Of a stretch of DNA of 64,000 nucleotides, positions 39,234-52,200 are shown piece by piece. Every line of letters begins with the position of its first letter. Positions within the stretch are counted from its first letter, which is position 1. The notes under the pieces were generated by a model. The model was not told the origin of the DNA, did not search any database, and saw only the letters and a list, made by a program, of their open reading frames with translations. Made by a program: the position numbers and the translations under genes. Source of the stretch: Patiria miniata (lineage: Eukaryota; Echinodermata; Asteroidea; Valvatida; Asterinidae); the NCBI RefSeq assembly GCF_015706575.1, contig NW_024037056.1, positions 62,001 through 126,000 of the forward strand, read 5' to 3'.

Positions 39234-41290
39234 ATGCTATATCTCGTCTTGACAGTATCTTGTTATGAAAAATTCCTGATTTTTTTGACATGTATGGAGA
39301 GCTAGTTAGTCAGGCTACAACGTCCAACAAGTTTGAAGTCCGTAGACCCAATACTCGTGGAGAAAATGGGACATAAGCAAGAATATTTTGCCCGAGTTTG
39401 TTTCTGTGTGTAAATTGCCATAGAGTAGGCTGTCAGCGGGCTTCACTCCGTGGTTTGTTTTATGCTATATCTCGTCTTGACAGTATCTTGTTATGAAAAA
39501 TTCCTGATTTTTTTGACATGTATGGAGAGCTAGTTAGTCAGGCTACAACGTCCAACAAGTTTGAAGTCCGTAGACCCAATACTCGTGGAGAAAATGGGAC
39601 ATAAGCAAGAATATTTTGCCCGAGTTTGTTTCTGTGTGTAAATTGCCATAGAGTAGGCTGTCAGCGGGCTTCACTCCGTGGTTTGTTTACATGCTATATC
39701 TCGTCTTGACAGTATCTTGTTATGAAAAATTCCTGATTTTTTTGACATGTATGGAGAGCTAGTTAGTCAGGCTACAACGTCCAACAAGTTTGAAGTCCGT
39801 AGACCCAATACTCGTGGAGAAAATGGGACATAAGCAAGAATATTTTGCCCGAGTTTGTTTCTGTGTGTAAATTGCCATAGAGTAGGCTGTCAGCGGGCTT
39901 CACTCCGTGGTTTGTTTACATGCTATATCTCGTCTTGACAGTATCTTGTTATGAAAAATTCCTGATTTTTTTGACATGTATGGAGAGCTAGTTAGTCAGG
40001 CTACAACGTCCAACAAGTTTGAAGTCCGTAGACCCAATACTCGTGGAGAAAATGGGACATAAGCAAGAATATTTTGCCCGAGTTTGTTTCTGTGTGTAAA
40101 TTGCCATAGAGTAGGCTGTCAGCGGGCTTCACTCCGTGGTTTGTTTTATGCTATATCTCGTCTTGACAGTATCTTGTTATGAAAAATTCCTGATTTTTTT
40201 GACATGTATGGAGAGCTAGTTAGTCAGGCTACAACGTCCAACAAGTTTGAAGTCCGTAGACCCAATACTCGTGGAGAAAATGGGACATAAGCAAGAATAT
40301 TTTGCCCGAGTTTGTTTCTGTGTGTAAATTGCCATAGAGTAGGCTGTCAGCGGGCTTCACTCCGTGGTTTGTTTACATGCTATATCTCGTCTTGACAGTA
40401 TCTTGTTATGAAAAATTCCTGATTTTTTTGACATGTATGGAGAGCTAGTTAGTCAGGCTACAACGTCCAACAAGTTTGAAGTCCGTAGACCCAATACTCG
40501 TGGAGAAAATGGGACATAAGCAAGAATATTTTGCCCGAGTTTGTTTCTGTGTGTAAATTGCCATAGAGTAGGCTGTCAGCGGGCTTCACTCCGTGGTTTG
40601 TTTTATGCTATATCTCGTCTTGACAGTATCTTGTTATGAAAAATTCCTGATTTTTTTGACATGTATGGAGAGCTAGTTAGTCAGGCTACAACGTCCAACA
40701 AGTTTGAAGTCCGTAGACCCAATACTCGTGGAGAAAATGGGACATAAGCAAGAATATTTTGCCCGAGTTTGTTTCTGTGTGTAAATTGCCATAGAGTAGG
40801 CTGTCAGCGGGCTTCACTCCGTGGTTTGTTTACATGCTATATCTCGTCTTGACAGTATCTTGTTATGAAAAATTCCTGATTTTTTTGACATGTATGGAGA
40901 GCTAGTTAGTCAGGCTACAACGTCCAACAAGTTTGAAGTCCGTAGACCCAATACTCGTGGAGAAAATGGGACATAAGCAAGAATATTTTGCCCGAGTTTG
41001 TTTCTGTGTGTAAATTGCCATAGAGTAGGCTGTCAGCGGGCTTCACTCCGTGGTTTGTTTTATGCTATATCTCGTCTTGACAGTATCTTGTTATGAAAAA
41101 TTCCTGATTTTTTTGACATGTATGGAGAGCTAGTTAGTCAGGCTACAACGTCCAACAAGTTTGAAGTCCGTAGACCCAATACTCGTGGAGAAAATGGGAC
41201 ATAAGCAAGAATATTTTGCCCGAGTTTGTTTCTGTGTGTAAATTGCCATAGAGTAGGCTGTCAGCGGGCTTCACTCCGTGGTTTGTTTAC
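39234..41290 (+). repeat. 9-monomer block, copy 2
   Basis: Nine monomers, 2057 bp, with the junction order of the block before it. Its later part is also the beginning of the 17-monomer duplication, so the two events overlap and one must have happened after the other. Confidence 0.5.
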
Positions 41291-43804
41291 ATGCTATATC
41301 TCGTCTTGACAGTATCTTGTTATGAAAAATTCCTGATTTTTTTGACATGTATGGAGAGCTAGTTAGTCAGGCTACAACGTCCAACAAGTTTGAAGTCCGT
41401 AGACCCAATACTCGTGGAGAAAATGGGACATAAGCAAGAATATTTTGCCCGAGTTTGTTTCTGTGTGTAAATTGCCATAGAGTAGGCTGTCAGCGGGCTT
41501 CACTCCGTGGTTTGTTTACATGCTATATCTCGTCTTGACAGTATCTTGTTATGAAAAATTCCTGATTTTTTTGACATGTATGGAGAGCTAGTTAGTCAGG
41601 CTACAACGTCCAACAAGTTTGAAGTCCGTAGACCCAATACTCGTGGAGAAAATGGGACATAAGCAAGAATATTTTGCCCGAGTTTGTTTCTGTGTGTAAA
41701 TTGCCATAGAGTAGGCTGTCAGCGGGCTTCACTCCGTGGTTTGTTTTATGCTATATCTCGTCTTGACAGTATCTTGTTATGAAAAATTCCTGATTTTTTT
41801 GACATGTATGGAGAGCTAGTTAGTCAGGCTACAACGTCCAACAAGTTTGAAGTCCGTAGACCCAATACTCGTGGAGAAAATGGGACATAAGCAAGAATAT
41901 TTTGCCCGAGTTTGTTTCTGTGTGTAAATTGCCATAGAGTAGGCTGTCAGCGGGCTTCACTCCGTGGTTTGTTTACATGCTATATCTCGTCTTGACAGTA
42001 TCTTGTTATGAAAAATTCCTGATTTTTTTGACATGTATGGAGAGCTAGTTAGTCAGGCTACAACGTCCAACAAGTTTGAAGTCCGTAGACCCAATACTCG
42101 TGGAGAAAATGGGACATAAGCAAGAATATTTTGCCCGAGTTTGTTTCTGTGTGTAAATTGCCATAGAGTAGGCTGTCAGCGGGCTTCACTCCGTGGTTTG
42201 TTACATGCTATATCTCGTCTTGACAGTATCTTGTTATGAAAAATTCCTGATTTTTTTGACATGTATGGAGAGCTAGTTAGTCAGGCTACAACGTCCAACA
42301 AGTTTGAAGTCCGTAGACCCAATACTCGTGGAGAAAATGGGACATAAGCAAGAATATTTTGCCCGAGTTTGTTTCTGTGTGTAAATTGCCATAGAGTAGG
42401 CTGTCAGCGGGCTTCACTCCGTGGTTTGTTTTATGCTATATCTCGTCTTGACAGTATCTTGTTATGAAAAATTCCTGATTTTTTTGACATGTATGGAGAG
42501 CTAGTTAGTCAGGCTACAACGTCCAACAAGTTTGAAGTCCGTAGACCCAATACTCGTGGAGAAAATGGGACATAAGCAAGAATATTTTGCCCGAGTTTGT
42601 TTCTGTGTGTAAATTGCCATAGAGTAGGCTGTCAGCGGGCTTCACTCCGTGGTTTGTTTTATGCTATATCTCGTCTTGACAGTATCTTGTTATGAAAAAT
42701 TCCTGATTTTTTTGACATGTATGGAGAGCTAGTTAGTCAGGCTACAACGTCCAACAAGTTTGAAGTCCGTAGACCCAATACTCGTGGAGAAAATGGGACA
42801 TAAGCAAGAATATTTTGCCCGAGTTTGTTTCTGTGTGTAAATTGCCATAGAGTAGGCTGTCAGCGGGCTTCACTCCGTGGTTTGTTTACATGCTATATCT
42901 CGTCTTGACAGTATCTTGTTATGAAAAATTCCTGATTTTTTTGACATGTATGGAGAGCTAGTTAGTCAGGCTACAACGTCCAACAAGTTTGAAGTCCGTA
43001 GACCCAATACTCGTGGAGAAAATGGGACATAAGCAAGAATATTTTGCCCGAGTTTGTTTCTGTGTGTAAATTGCCATAGAGTAGGCTGTCAGCGGGCTTC
43101 ACTCCGTGGTTTGTTTACATGCTATATCTCGTCTTGACAGTATCTTGTTATGAAAAATTCCTGATTTTTTTGACATGTATGGAGAGCTAGTTAGTCAGGC
43201 TACAACGTCCAACAAGTTTGAAGTCCGTAGACCCAATACTCGTGGAGAAAATGGGACATAAGCAAGAATATTTTGCCCGAGTTTGTTTCTGTGTGTAAAT
43301 TGCCATAGAGTAGGCTGTCAGCGGGCTTCACTCCGTGGTTTGTTTACATGCTATATCTCGTCTTGACAGTATCTTGTTATGAAAAATTCCTGATTTTTTT
43401 GACATGTATGGAGAGCTAGTTAGTCAGGCTACAACGTCCAACAAGTTTGAAGTCCGTAGACCCAATACTCGTGGAGAAAATGGGACATAAGCAAGAATAT
43501 TTTGCCCGAGTTTGTTTCTGTGTGTAAATTGCCATAGAGTAGGCTGTCAGCGGGCTTCACTCCGTGGTTTGTTTTATGCTATATCTCGTCTTGACAGTAT
43601 CTTGTTATGAAAAATTCCTGATTTTTTTGACATGTATGGAGAGCTAGTTAGTCAGGCTACAACGTCCAACAAGTTTGAAGTCCGTAGACCCAATACTCGT
43701 GGAGAAAATGGGACATAAGCAAGAATATTTTGCCCGAGTTTGTTTCTGTGTGTAAATTGCCATAGAGTAGGCTGTCAGCGGGCTTCACTCCGTGGTTTGT
43801 TTAC
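39920..43804 (+). repeat. 17-monomer block, copy 1 of a tandem duplication
   Basis: The block is 3885 bp. Junction order is 2 1 2 1 2 1 2 2 1, then 2 2 1 1 2 2 2 1. The next 17 monomers repeat it exactly in type. The flanking junctions on both sides do not match, so the duplicated unit seems to be exactly 17 monomers. Confidence 0.68.
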
Positions 43805-46800
43805 ATGCTATATCTCGTCTTGACAGTATCTTGTTATGAAAAATTCCTGATTTTTTTGACATGTATGGAGAGCTAGTTAGTCAGGCTACAACGTCCAACA
43901 AGTTTGAAGTCCGTAGACCCAATACTCGTGGAGAAAATGGGACATAAGCAAGAATATTTTGCCCGAGTTTGTTTCTGTGTGTAAATTGCCATAGAGTAGG
44001 CTGTCAGCGGGCTTCACTCCGTGGTTTGTTTTATGCTATATCTCGTCTTGACAGTATCTTGTTATGAAAAATTCCTGATTTTTTTGACATGTATGGAGAG
44101 CTAGTTAGTCAGGCTACAACGTCCAACAAGTTTGAAGTCCGTAGACCCAATACTCGTGGAGAAAATGGGACATAAGCAAGAATATTTTGCCCGAGTTTGT
44201 TTCTGTGTGTAAATTGCCATAGAGTAGGCTGTCAGCGGGCTTCACTCCGTGGTTTGTTTACATGCTATATCTCGTCTTGACAGTATCTTGTTATGAAAAA
44301 TTCCTGATTTTTTTGACATGTATGGAGAGCTAGTTAGTCAGGCTACAACGTCCAACAAGTTTGAAGTCCGTAGACCCAATACTCGTGGAGAAAATGGGAC
44401 ATAAGCAAGAATATTTTGCCCGAGTTTGTTTCTGTGTGTAAATTGCCATAGAGTAGGCTGTCAGCGGGCTTCACTCCGTGGTTTGTTTTATGCTATATCT
44501 CGTCTTGACAGTATCTTGTTATGAAAAATTCCTGATTTTTTTGACATGTATGGAGAGCTAGTTAGTCAGGCTACAACGTCCAACAAGTTTGAAGTCCGTA
44601 GACCCAATACTCGTGGAGAAAATGGGACATAAGCAAGAATATTTTGCCCGAGTTTGTTTCTGTGTGTAAATTGCCATAGAGTAGGCTGTCAGCGGGCTTC
44701 ACTCCGTGGTTTGTTTACATGCTATATCTCGTCTTGACAGTATCTTGTTATGAAAAATTCCTGATTTTTTTGACATGTATGGAGAGCTAGTTAGTCAGGC
44801 TACAACGTCCAACAAGTTTGAAGTCCGTAGACCCAATACTCGTGGAGAAAATGGGACATAAGCAAGAATATTTTGCCCGAGTTTGTTTCTGTGTGTAAAT
44901 TGCCATAGAGTAGGCTGTCAGCGGGCTTCACTCCGTGGTTTGTTTTATGCTATATCTCGTCTTGACAGTATCTTGTTATGAAAAATTCCTGATTTTTTTG
45001 ACATGTATGGAGAGCTAGTTAGTCAGGCTACAACGTCCAACAAGTTTGAAGTCCGTAGACCCAATACTCGTGGAGAAAATGGGACATAAGCAAGAATATT
45101 TTGCCCGAGTTTGTTTCTGTGTGTAAATTGCCATAGAGTAGGCTGTCAGCGGGCTTCACTCCGTGGTTTGTTTACATGCTATATCTCGTCTTGACAGTAT
45201 CTTGTTATGAAAAATTCCTGATTTTTTTGACATGTATGGAGAGCTAGTTAGTCAGGCTACAACGTCCAACAAGTTTGAAGTCCGTAGACCCAATACTCGT
45301 GGAGAAAATGGGACATAAGCAAGAATATTTTGCCCGAGTTTGTTTCTGTGTGTAAATTGCCATAGAGTAGGCTGTCAGCGGGCTTCACTCCGTGGTTTGT
45401 TTACATGCTATATCTCGTCTTGACAGTATCTTGTTATGAAAAATTCCTGATTTTTTTGACATGTATGGAGAGCTAGTTAGTCAGGCTACAACGTCCAACA
45501 AGTTTGAAGTCCGTAGACCCAATACTCGTGGAGAAAATGGGACATAAGCAAGAATATTTTGCCCGAGTTTGTTTCTGTGTGTAAATTGCCATAGAGTAGG
45601 CTGTCAGCGGGCTTCACTCCGTGGTTTGTTTATGCTATATCTCGTCTTGACAGTATCTTGTTATGAAAAATTCCTGATTTTTTTGACATGTATGGAGAGC
45701 TAGTTAGTCAGGCTACAACGTCCAACAAGTTTGAAGTCCGTAGACCCAATACTCGTGGAGAAAATGGGACATAAGCAAGAATATTTTGCCCGAGTTTGTT
45801 TCTGTGTGTAAATTGCCATAGAGTAGGCTGTCAGCGGGCTTCACTCCGTGGTTTGTTTACATGCTATATCTCGTCTTGACAGTATCTTGTTATGAAAAAT
45901 TCCTGATTTTTTTGACATGTATGGAGAGCTAGTTAGTCAGGCTACAACGTCCAACAAGTTTGAAGTCCGTAGACCCAATACTCGTGGAGAAAATGGGACA
46001 TAAGCAAGAATATTTTGCCCGAGTTTGTTTCTGTGTGTAAATTGCCATAGAGTAGGCTGTCAGCGGGCTTCACTCCGTGGTTTGTTTACATGCTATATCT
46101 CGTCTTGACAGTATCTTGTTATGAAAAATTCCTGATTTTTTTGACATGTATGGAGAGCTAGTTAGTCAGGCTACAACGTCCAACAAGTTTGAAGTCCGTA
46201 GACCCAATACTCGTGGAGAAAATGGGACATAAGCAAGAATATTTTGCCCGAGTTTGTTTCTGTGTGTAAATTGCCATAGAGTAGGCTGTCAGCGGGCTTC
46301 ACTCCGTGGTTTGTTTTATGCTATATCTCGTCTTGACAGTATCTTGTTATGAAAAATTCCTGATTTTTTTGACATGTATGGAGAGCTAGTTAGTCAGGCT
46401 ACAACGTCCAACAAGTTTGAAGTCCGTAGACCCAATACTCGTGGAGAAAATGGGACATAAGCAAGAATATTTTGCCCGAGTTTGTTTCTGTGTGTAAATT
46501 GCCATAGAGTAGGCTGTCAGCGGGCTTCACTCCGTGGTTTGTTTTATGCTATATCTCGTCTTGACAGTATCTTGTTATGAAAAATTCCTGATTTTTTTGA
46601 CATGTATGGAGAGCTAGTTAGTCAGGCTACAACGTCCAACAAGTTTGAAGTCCGTAGACCCAATACTCGTGGAGAAAATGGGACATAAGCAAGAATATTT
46701 TGCCCGAGTTTGTTTCTGTGTGTAAATTGCCATAGAGTAGGCTGTCAGCGGGCTTCACTCCGTGGTTTGTTTACATGCTATATCTCGTCTTGACAGTATC

Positions 46801-47687
46801 TTGTTATGAAAAATTCCTGATTTTTTTGACATGTATGGAGAGCTAGTTAGTCAGGCTACAACGTCCAACAAGTTTGAAGTCCGTAGACCCAATACTCGTG
46901 GAGAAAATGGGACATAAGCAAGAATATTTTGCCCGAGTTTGTTTCTGTGTGTAAATTGCCATAGAGTAGGCTGTCAGCGGGCTTCACTCCGTGGTTTGTT
47001 TACATGCTATATCTCGTCTTGACAGTATCTTGTTATGAAAAATTCCTGATTTTTTTGACATGTATGGAGAGCTAGTTAGTCAGGCTACAACGTCCAACAA
47101 GTTTGAAGTCCGTAGACCCAATACTCGTGGAGAAAATGGGACATAAGCAAGAATATTTTGCCCGAGTTTGTTTCTGTGTGTAAATTGCCATAGAGTAGGC
47201 TGTCAGCGGGCTTCACTCCGTGGTTTGTTTACATGCTATATCTCGTCTTGACAGTATCTTGTTATGAAAAATTCCTGATTTTTTTGACATGTATGGAGAG
47301 CTAGTTAGTCAGGCTACAACGTCCAACAAGTTTGAAGTCCGTAGACCCAATACTCGTGGAGAAAATGGGACATAAGCAAGAATATTTTGCCCGAGTTTGT
47401 TTCTGTGTGTAAATTGCCATAGAGTAGGCTGTCAGCGGGCTTCACTCCGTGGTTTGTTTTATGCTATATCTCGTCTTGACAGTATCTTGTTATGAAAAAT
47501 TCCTGATTTTTTTGACATGTATGGAGAGCTAGTTAGTCAGGCTACAACGTCCAACAAGTTTGAAGTCCGTAGACCCAATACTCGTGGAGAAAATGGGACA
47601 TAAGCAAGAATATTTTGCCCGAGTTTGTTTCTGTGTGTAAATTGCCATAGAGTAGGCTGTCAGCGGGCTTCACTCCGTGGTTTGTTT
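43805..47687 (+). repeat. 17-monomer block, copy 2
   Basis: The block is 3883 bp and matches copy 1 at all 17 junctions when the short gttt-atg form before 45632 is counted as type 1. The shortened gttacatg junction of copy 1 (before 42205) is a normal type 2 in this copy, so at least two one-base changes separate the blocks. Confidence 0.68.
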
Positions 47688-49285
47688 ATGCTATATCTCG
47701 TCTTGACAGTATCTTGTTATGAAAAATTCCTGATTTTTTTGACATGTATGGAGAGCTAGTTAGTCAGGCTACAACGTCCAACAAGTTTGAAGTCCGTAGA
47801 CCCAATACTCGTGGAGAAAATGGGACATAAGCAAGAATATTTTGCCCGAGTTTGTTTCTGTGTGTAAATTGCCATAGAGTAGGCTGTCAGCGGGCTTCAC
47901 TCCGTGGTTTGTTTTATGCTATATCTCGTCTTGACAGTATCTTGTTATGAAAAATTCCTGATTTTTTTGACATGTATGGAGAGCTAGTTAGTCAGGCTAC
48001 AACGTCCAACAAGTTTGAAGTCCGTAGACCCAATACTCGTGGAGAAAATGGGACATAAGCAAGAATATTTTGCCCGAGTTTGTTTCTGTGTGTAAATTGC
48101 CATAGAGTAGGCTGTCAGCGGGCTTCACTCCGTGGTTTGTTTACATGCTATATCTCGTCTTGACAGTATCTTGTTATGAAAAATTCCTGATTTTTTTGAC
48201 ATGTATGGAGAGCTAGTTAGTCAGGCTACAACGTCCAACAAGTTTGAAGTCCGTAGACCCAATACTCGTGGAGAAAATGGGACATAAGCAAGAATATTTT
48301 GCCCGAGTTTGTTTCTGTGTGTAAATTGCCATAGAGTAGGCTGTCAGCGGGCTTCACTCCGTGGTTTGTTTTATGCTATATCTCGTCTTGACAGTATCTT
48401 GTTATGAAAAATTCCTGATTTTTTTGACATGTATGGAGAGCTAGTTAGTCAGGCTACAACGTCCAACAAGTTTGAAGTCCGTAGACCCAATACTCGTGGA
48501 GAAAATGGGACATAAGCAAGAATATTTTGCCCGAGTTTGTTTCTGTGTGTAAATTGCCATAGAGTAGGCTGTCAGCGGGCTTCACTCCGTGGTTTGTTTT
48601 ATGCTATATCTCGTCTTGACAGTATCTTGTTATGAAAAATTCCTGATTTTTTTGACATGTATGGAGAGCTAGTTAGTCAGGCTACAACGTCCAACAAGTT
48701 TGAAGTCCGTAGACCCAATACTCGTGGAGAAAATGGGACATAAGCAAGAATATTTTGCCCGAGTTTGTTTCTGTGTGTAAATTGCCATAGAGTAGGCTGT
48801 CAGCGGGCTTCACTCCGTGGTTTGTTTACATGCTATATCTCGTCTTGACAGTATCTTGTTATGAAAAATTCCTGATTTTTTTGACATGTATGGAGAGCTA
48901 GTTAGTCAGGCTACAACGTCCAACAAGTTTGAAGTCCGTAGACCCAATACTCGTGGAGAAAATGGGACATAAGCAAGAATATTTTGCCCGAGTTTGTTTC
49001 TGTGTGTAAATTGCCATAGAGTAGGCTGTCAGCGGGCTTCACTCCGTGGTTTGTTTACATGCTATATCTCGTCTTGACAGTATCTTGTTATGAAAAATTC
49101 CTGATTTTTTTGACATGTATGGAGAGCTAGTTAGTCAGGCTACAACGTCCAACAAGTTTGAAGTCCGTAGACCCAATACTCGTGGAGAAAATGGGACATA
49201 AGCAAGAATATTTTGCCCGAGTTTGTTTCTGTGTGTAAATTGCCATAGAGTAGGCTGTCAGCGGGCTTCACTCCGTGGTTTGTTT

Positions 49286-52200
49286 ATGCTATATCTCGTC
49301 TTGACAGTATCTTGTTATGAAAAATTCCTGATTTTTTTGACATGTATGGAGAGCTAGTTAGTCAGGCTACAACGTCCAACAAGTTTGAAGTCCGTAGACC
49401 CAATACTCGTGGAGAAAATGGGACATAAGCAAGAATATTTTGCCCGAGTTTGTTTCTGTGTGTAAATTGCCATAGAGTAGGCTGTCAGCGGGCTTCACTC
49501 CGTGGTTTGTTACATGCTATATCTCGTCTTGACAGTATCTTGTTATGAAAAATTCCTGATTTTTTTGACATGTATGGAGAGCTAGTTAGTCAGGCTACAA
49601 CGTCCAACAAGTTTGAAGTCCGTAGACCCAATACTCGTGGAGAAAATGGGACATAAGCAAGAATATTTTGCCCGAGTTTGTTTCTGTGTGTAAATTGCCA
49701 TAGAGTAGGCTGTCAGCGGGCTTCACTCCGTGGTTTGTTTACATGCTATATCTCGTCTTGACAGTATCTTGTTATGAAAAATTCCTGATTTTTTTGACAT
49801 GTATGGAGAGCTAGTTAGTCAGGCTACAACGTCCAACAAGTTTGAAGTCCGTAGACCCAATACTCGTGGAGAAAATGGGACATAAGCAAGAATATTTTGC
49901 CCGAGTTTGTTTCTGTGTGTAAATTGCCATAGAGTAGGCTGTCAGCGGGCTTCACTCCGTGGTTTGTTTATGCTATATCTCGTCTTGACAGTATCTTGTT
50001 ATGAAAAATTCCTGATTTTTTTGACATGTATGGAGAGCTAGTTAGTCAGGCTACAACGTCCAACAAGTTTGAAGTCCGTAGACCCAATACTCGTGGAGAA
50101 AATGGGACATAAGCAAGAATATTTTGCCCGAGTTTGTTTCTGTGTGTAAATTGCCATAGAGTAGGCTGTCAGCGGGCTTCACTCCGTGGTTTGTTTACAT
50201 GCTATATCTCGTCTTGACAGTATCTTGTTATGAAAAATTCCTGATTTTTTTGACATGTATGGAGAGCTAGTTAGTCAGGCTACAACGTCCAACAAGTTTG
50301 AAGTCCGTAGACCCAATACTCGTGGAGAAAATGGGACATAAGCAAGAATATTTTGCCCGAGTTTGTTTCTGTGTGTAAATTGCCATAGAGTAGGCTGTCA
50401 GCGGGCTTCACTCCGTGGTTTGTTTTATGCTATATCTCGTCTTGACAGTATCTTGTTATGAAAAATTCCTGATTTTTTTGACATGTATGGAGAGCTAGTT
50501 AGTCAGGCTACAACGTCCAACAAGTTTGAAGTCCGTAGACCCAATACTCGTGGAGAAAATGGGACATAAGCAAGAATATTTTGCCCGAGTTTGTTTCTGT
50601 GTGTAAATTGCCATAGAGTAGGCTGTCAGCGGGCTTCACTCCGTGGTTTGTTTTATGCTATATCTCGTCTTGACAGTATCTTGTTATGAAAAATTCCTGA
50701 TTTTTTTGACATGTATGGAGAGCTAGTTAGTCAGGCTACAACGTCCAACAAGTTTGAAGTCCGTAGACCCAATACTCGTGGAGAAAATGGGACATAAGCA
50801 AGAATATTTTGCCCGAGTTTGTTTCTGTGTGTAAATTGCCATAGAGTAGGCTGTCAGCGGGCTTCACTCCGTGGTTTGTTTACATGCTATATCTCGTCTT
50901 GACAGTATCTTGTTATGAAAAATTCCTGATTTTTTTGACATGTATGGAGAGCTAGTTAGTCAGGCTACAACGTCCAACAAGTTTGAAGTCCGTAGACCCA
51001 ATACTCGTGGAGAAAATGGGACATAAGCAAGAATATTTTGCCCGAGTTTGTTTCTGTGTGTAAATTGCCATAGAGTAGGCTGTCAGCGGGCTTCACTCCG
51101 TGGTTTGTTTACATGCTATATCTCGTCTTGACAGTATCTTGTTATGAAAAATTCCTGATTTTTTTGACATGTATGGAGAGCTAGTTAGTCAGGCTACAAC
51201 GTCCAACAAGTTTGAAGTCCGTAGACCCAATACTCGTGGAGAAAATGGGACATAAGCAAGAATATTTTGCCCGAGTTTGTTTCTGTGTGTAAATTGCCAT
51301 AGAGTAGGCTGTCAGCGGGCTTCACTCCGTGGTTTGTTTTATGCTATATCTCGTCTTGACAGTATCTTGTTATGAAAAATTCCTGATTTTTTTGACATGT
51401 ATGGAGAGCTAGTTAGTCAGGCTACAACGTCCAACAAGTTTGAAGTCCGTAGACCCAATACTCGTGGAGAAAATGGGACATAAGCAAGAATATTTTGCCC
51501 GAGTTTGTTTCTGTGTGTAAATTGCCATAGAGTAGGCTGTCAGCGGGCTTCACTCCGTGGTTTGTTTACATGCTATATCTCGTCTTGACAGTATCTTGTT
51601 ATGAAAAATTCCTGATTTTTTTGACATGTATGGAGAGCTAGTTAGTCAGGCTACAACGTCCAACAAGTTTGAAGTCCGTAGACCCAATACTCGTGGAGAA
51701 AATGGGACATAAGCAAGAATATTTTGCCCGAGTTTGTTTCTGTGTGTAAATTGCCATAGAGTAGGCTGTCAGCGGGCTTCACTCCGTGGTTTGTTTTATG
51801 CTATATCTCGTCTTGACAGTATCTTGTTATGAAAAATTCCTGATTTTTTTGACATGTATGGAGAGCTAGTTAGTCAGGCTACAACGTCCAACAAGTTTGA
51901 AGTCCGTAGACCCAATACTCGTGGAGAAAATGGGACATAAGCAAGAATATTTTGCCCGAGTTTGTTTCTGTGTGTAAATTGCCATAGAGTAGGCTGTCAG
52001 CGGGCTTCACTCCGTGGTTTGTTTTATGCTATATCTCGTCTTGACAGTATCTTGTTATGAAAAATTCCTGATTTTTTTGACATGTATGGAGAGCTAGTTA
52101 GTCAGGCTACAACGTCCAACAAGTTTGAAGTCCGTAGACCCAATACTCGTGGAGAAAATGGGACATAAGCAAGAATATTTTGCCCGAGTTTGTTTCTGTG

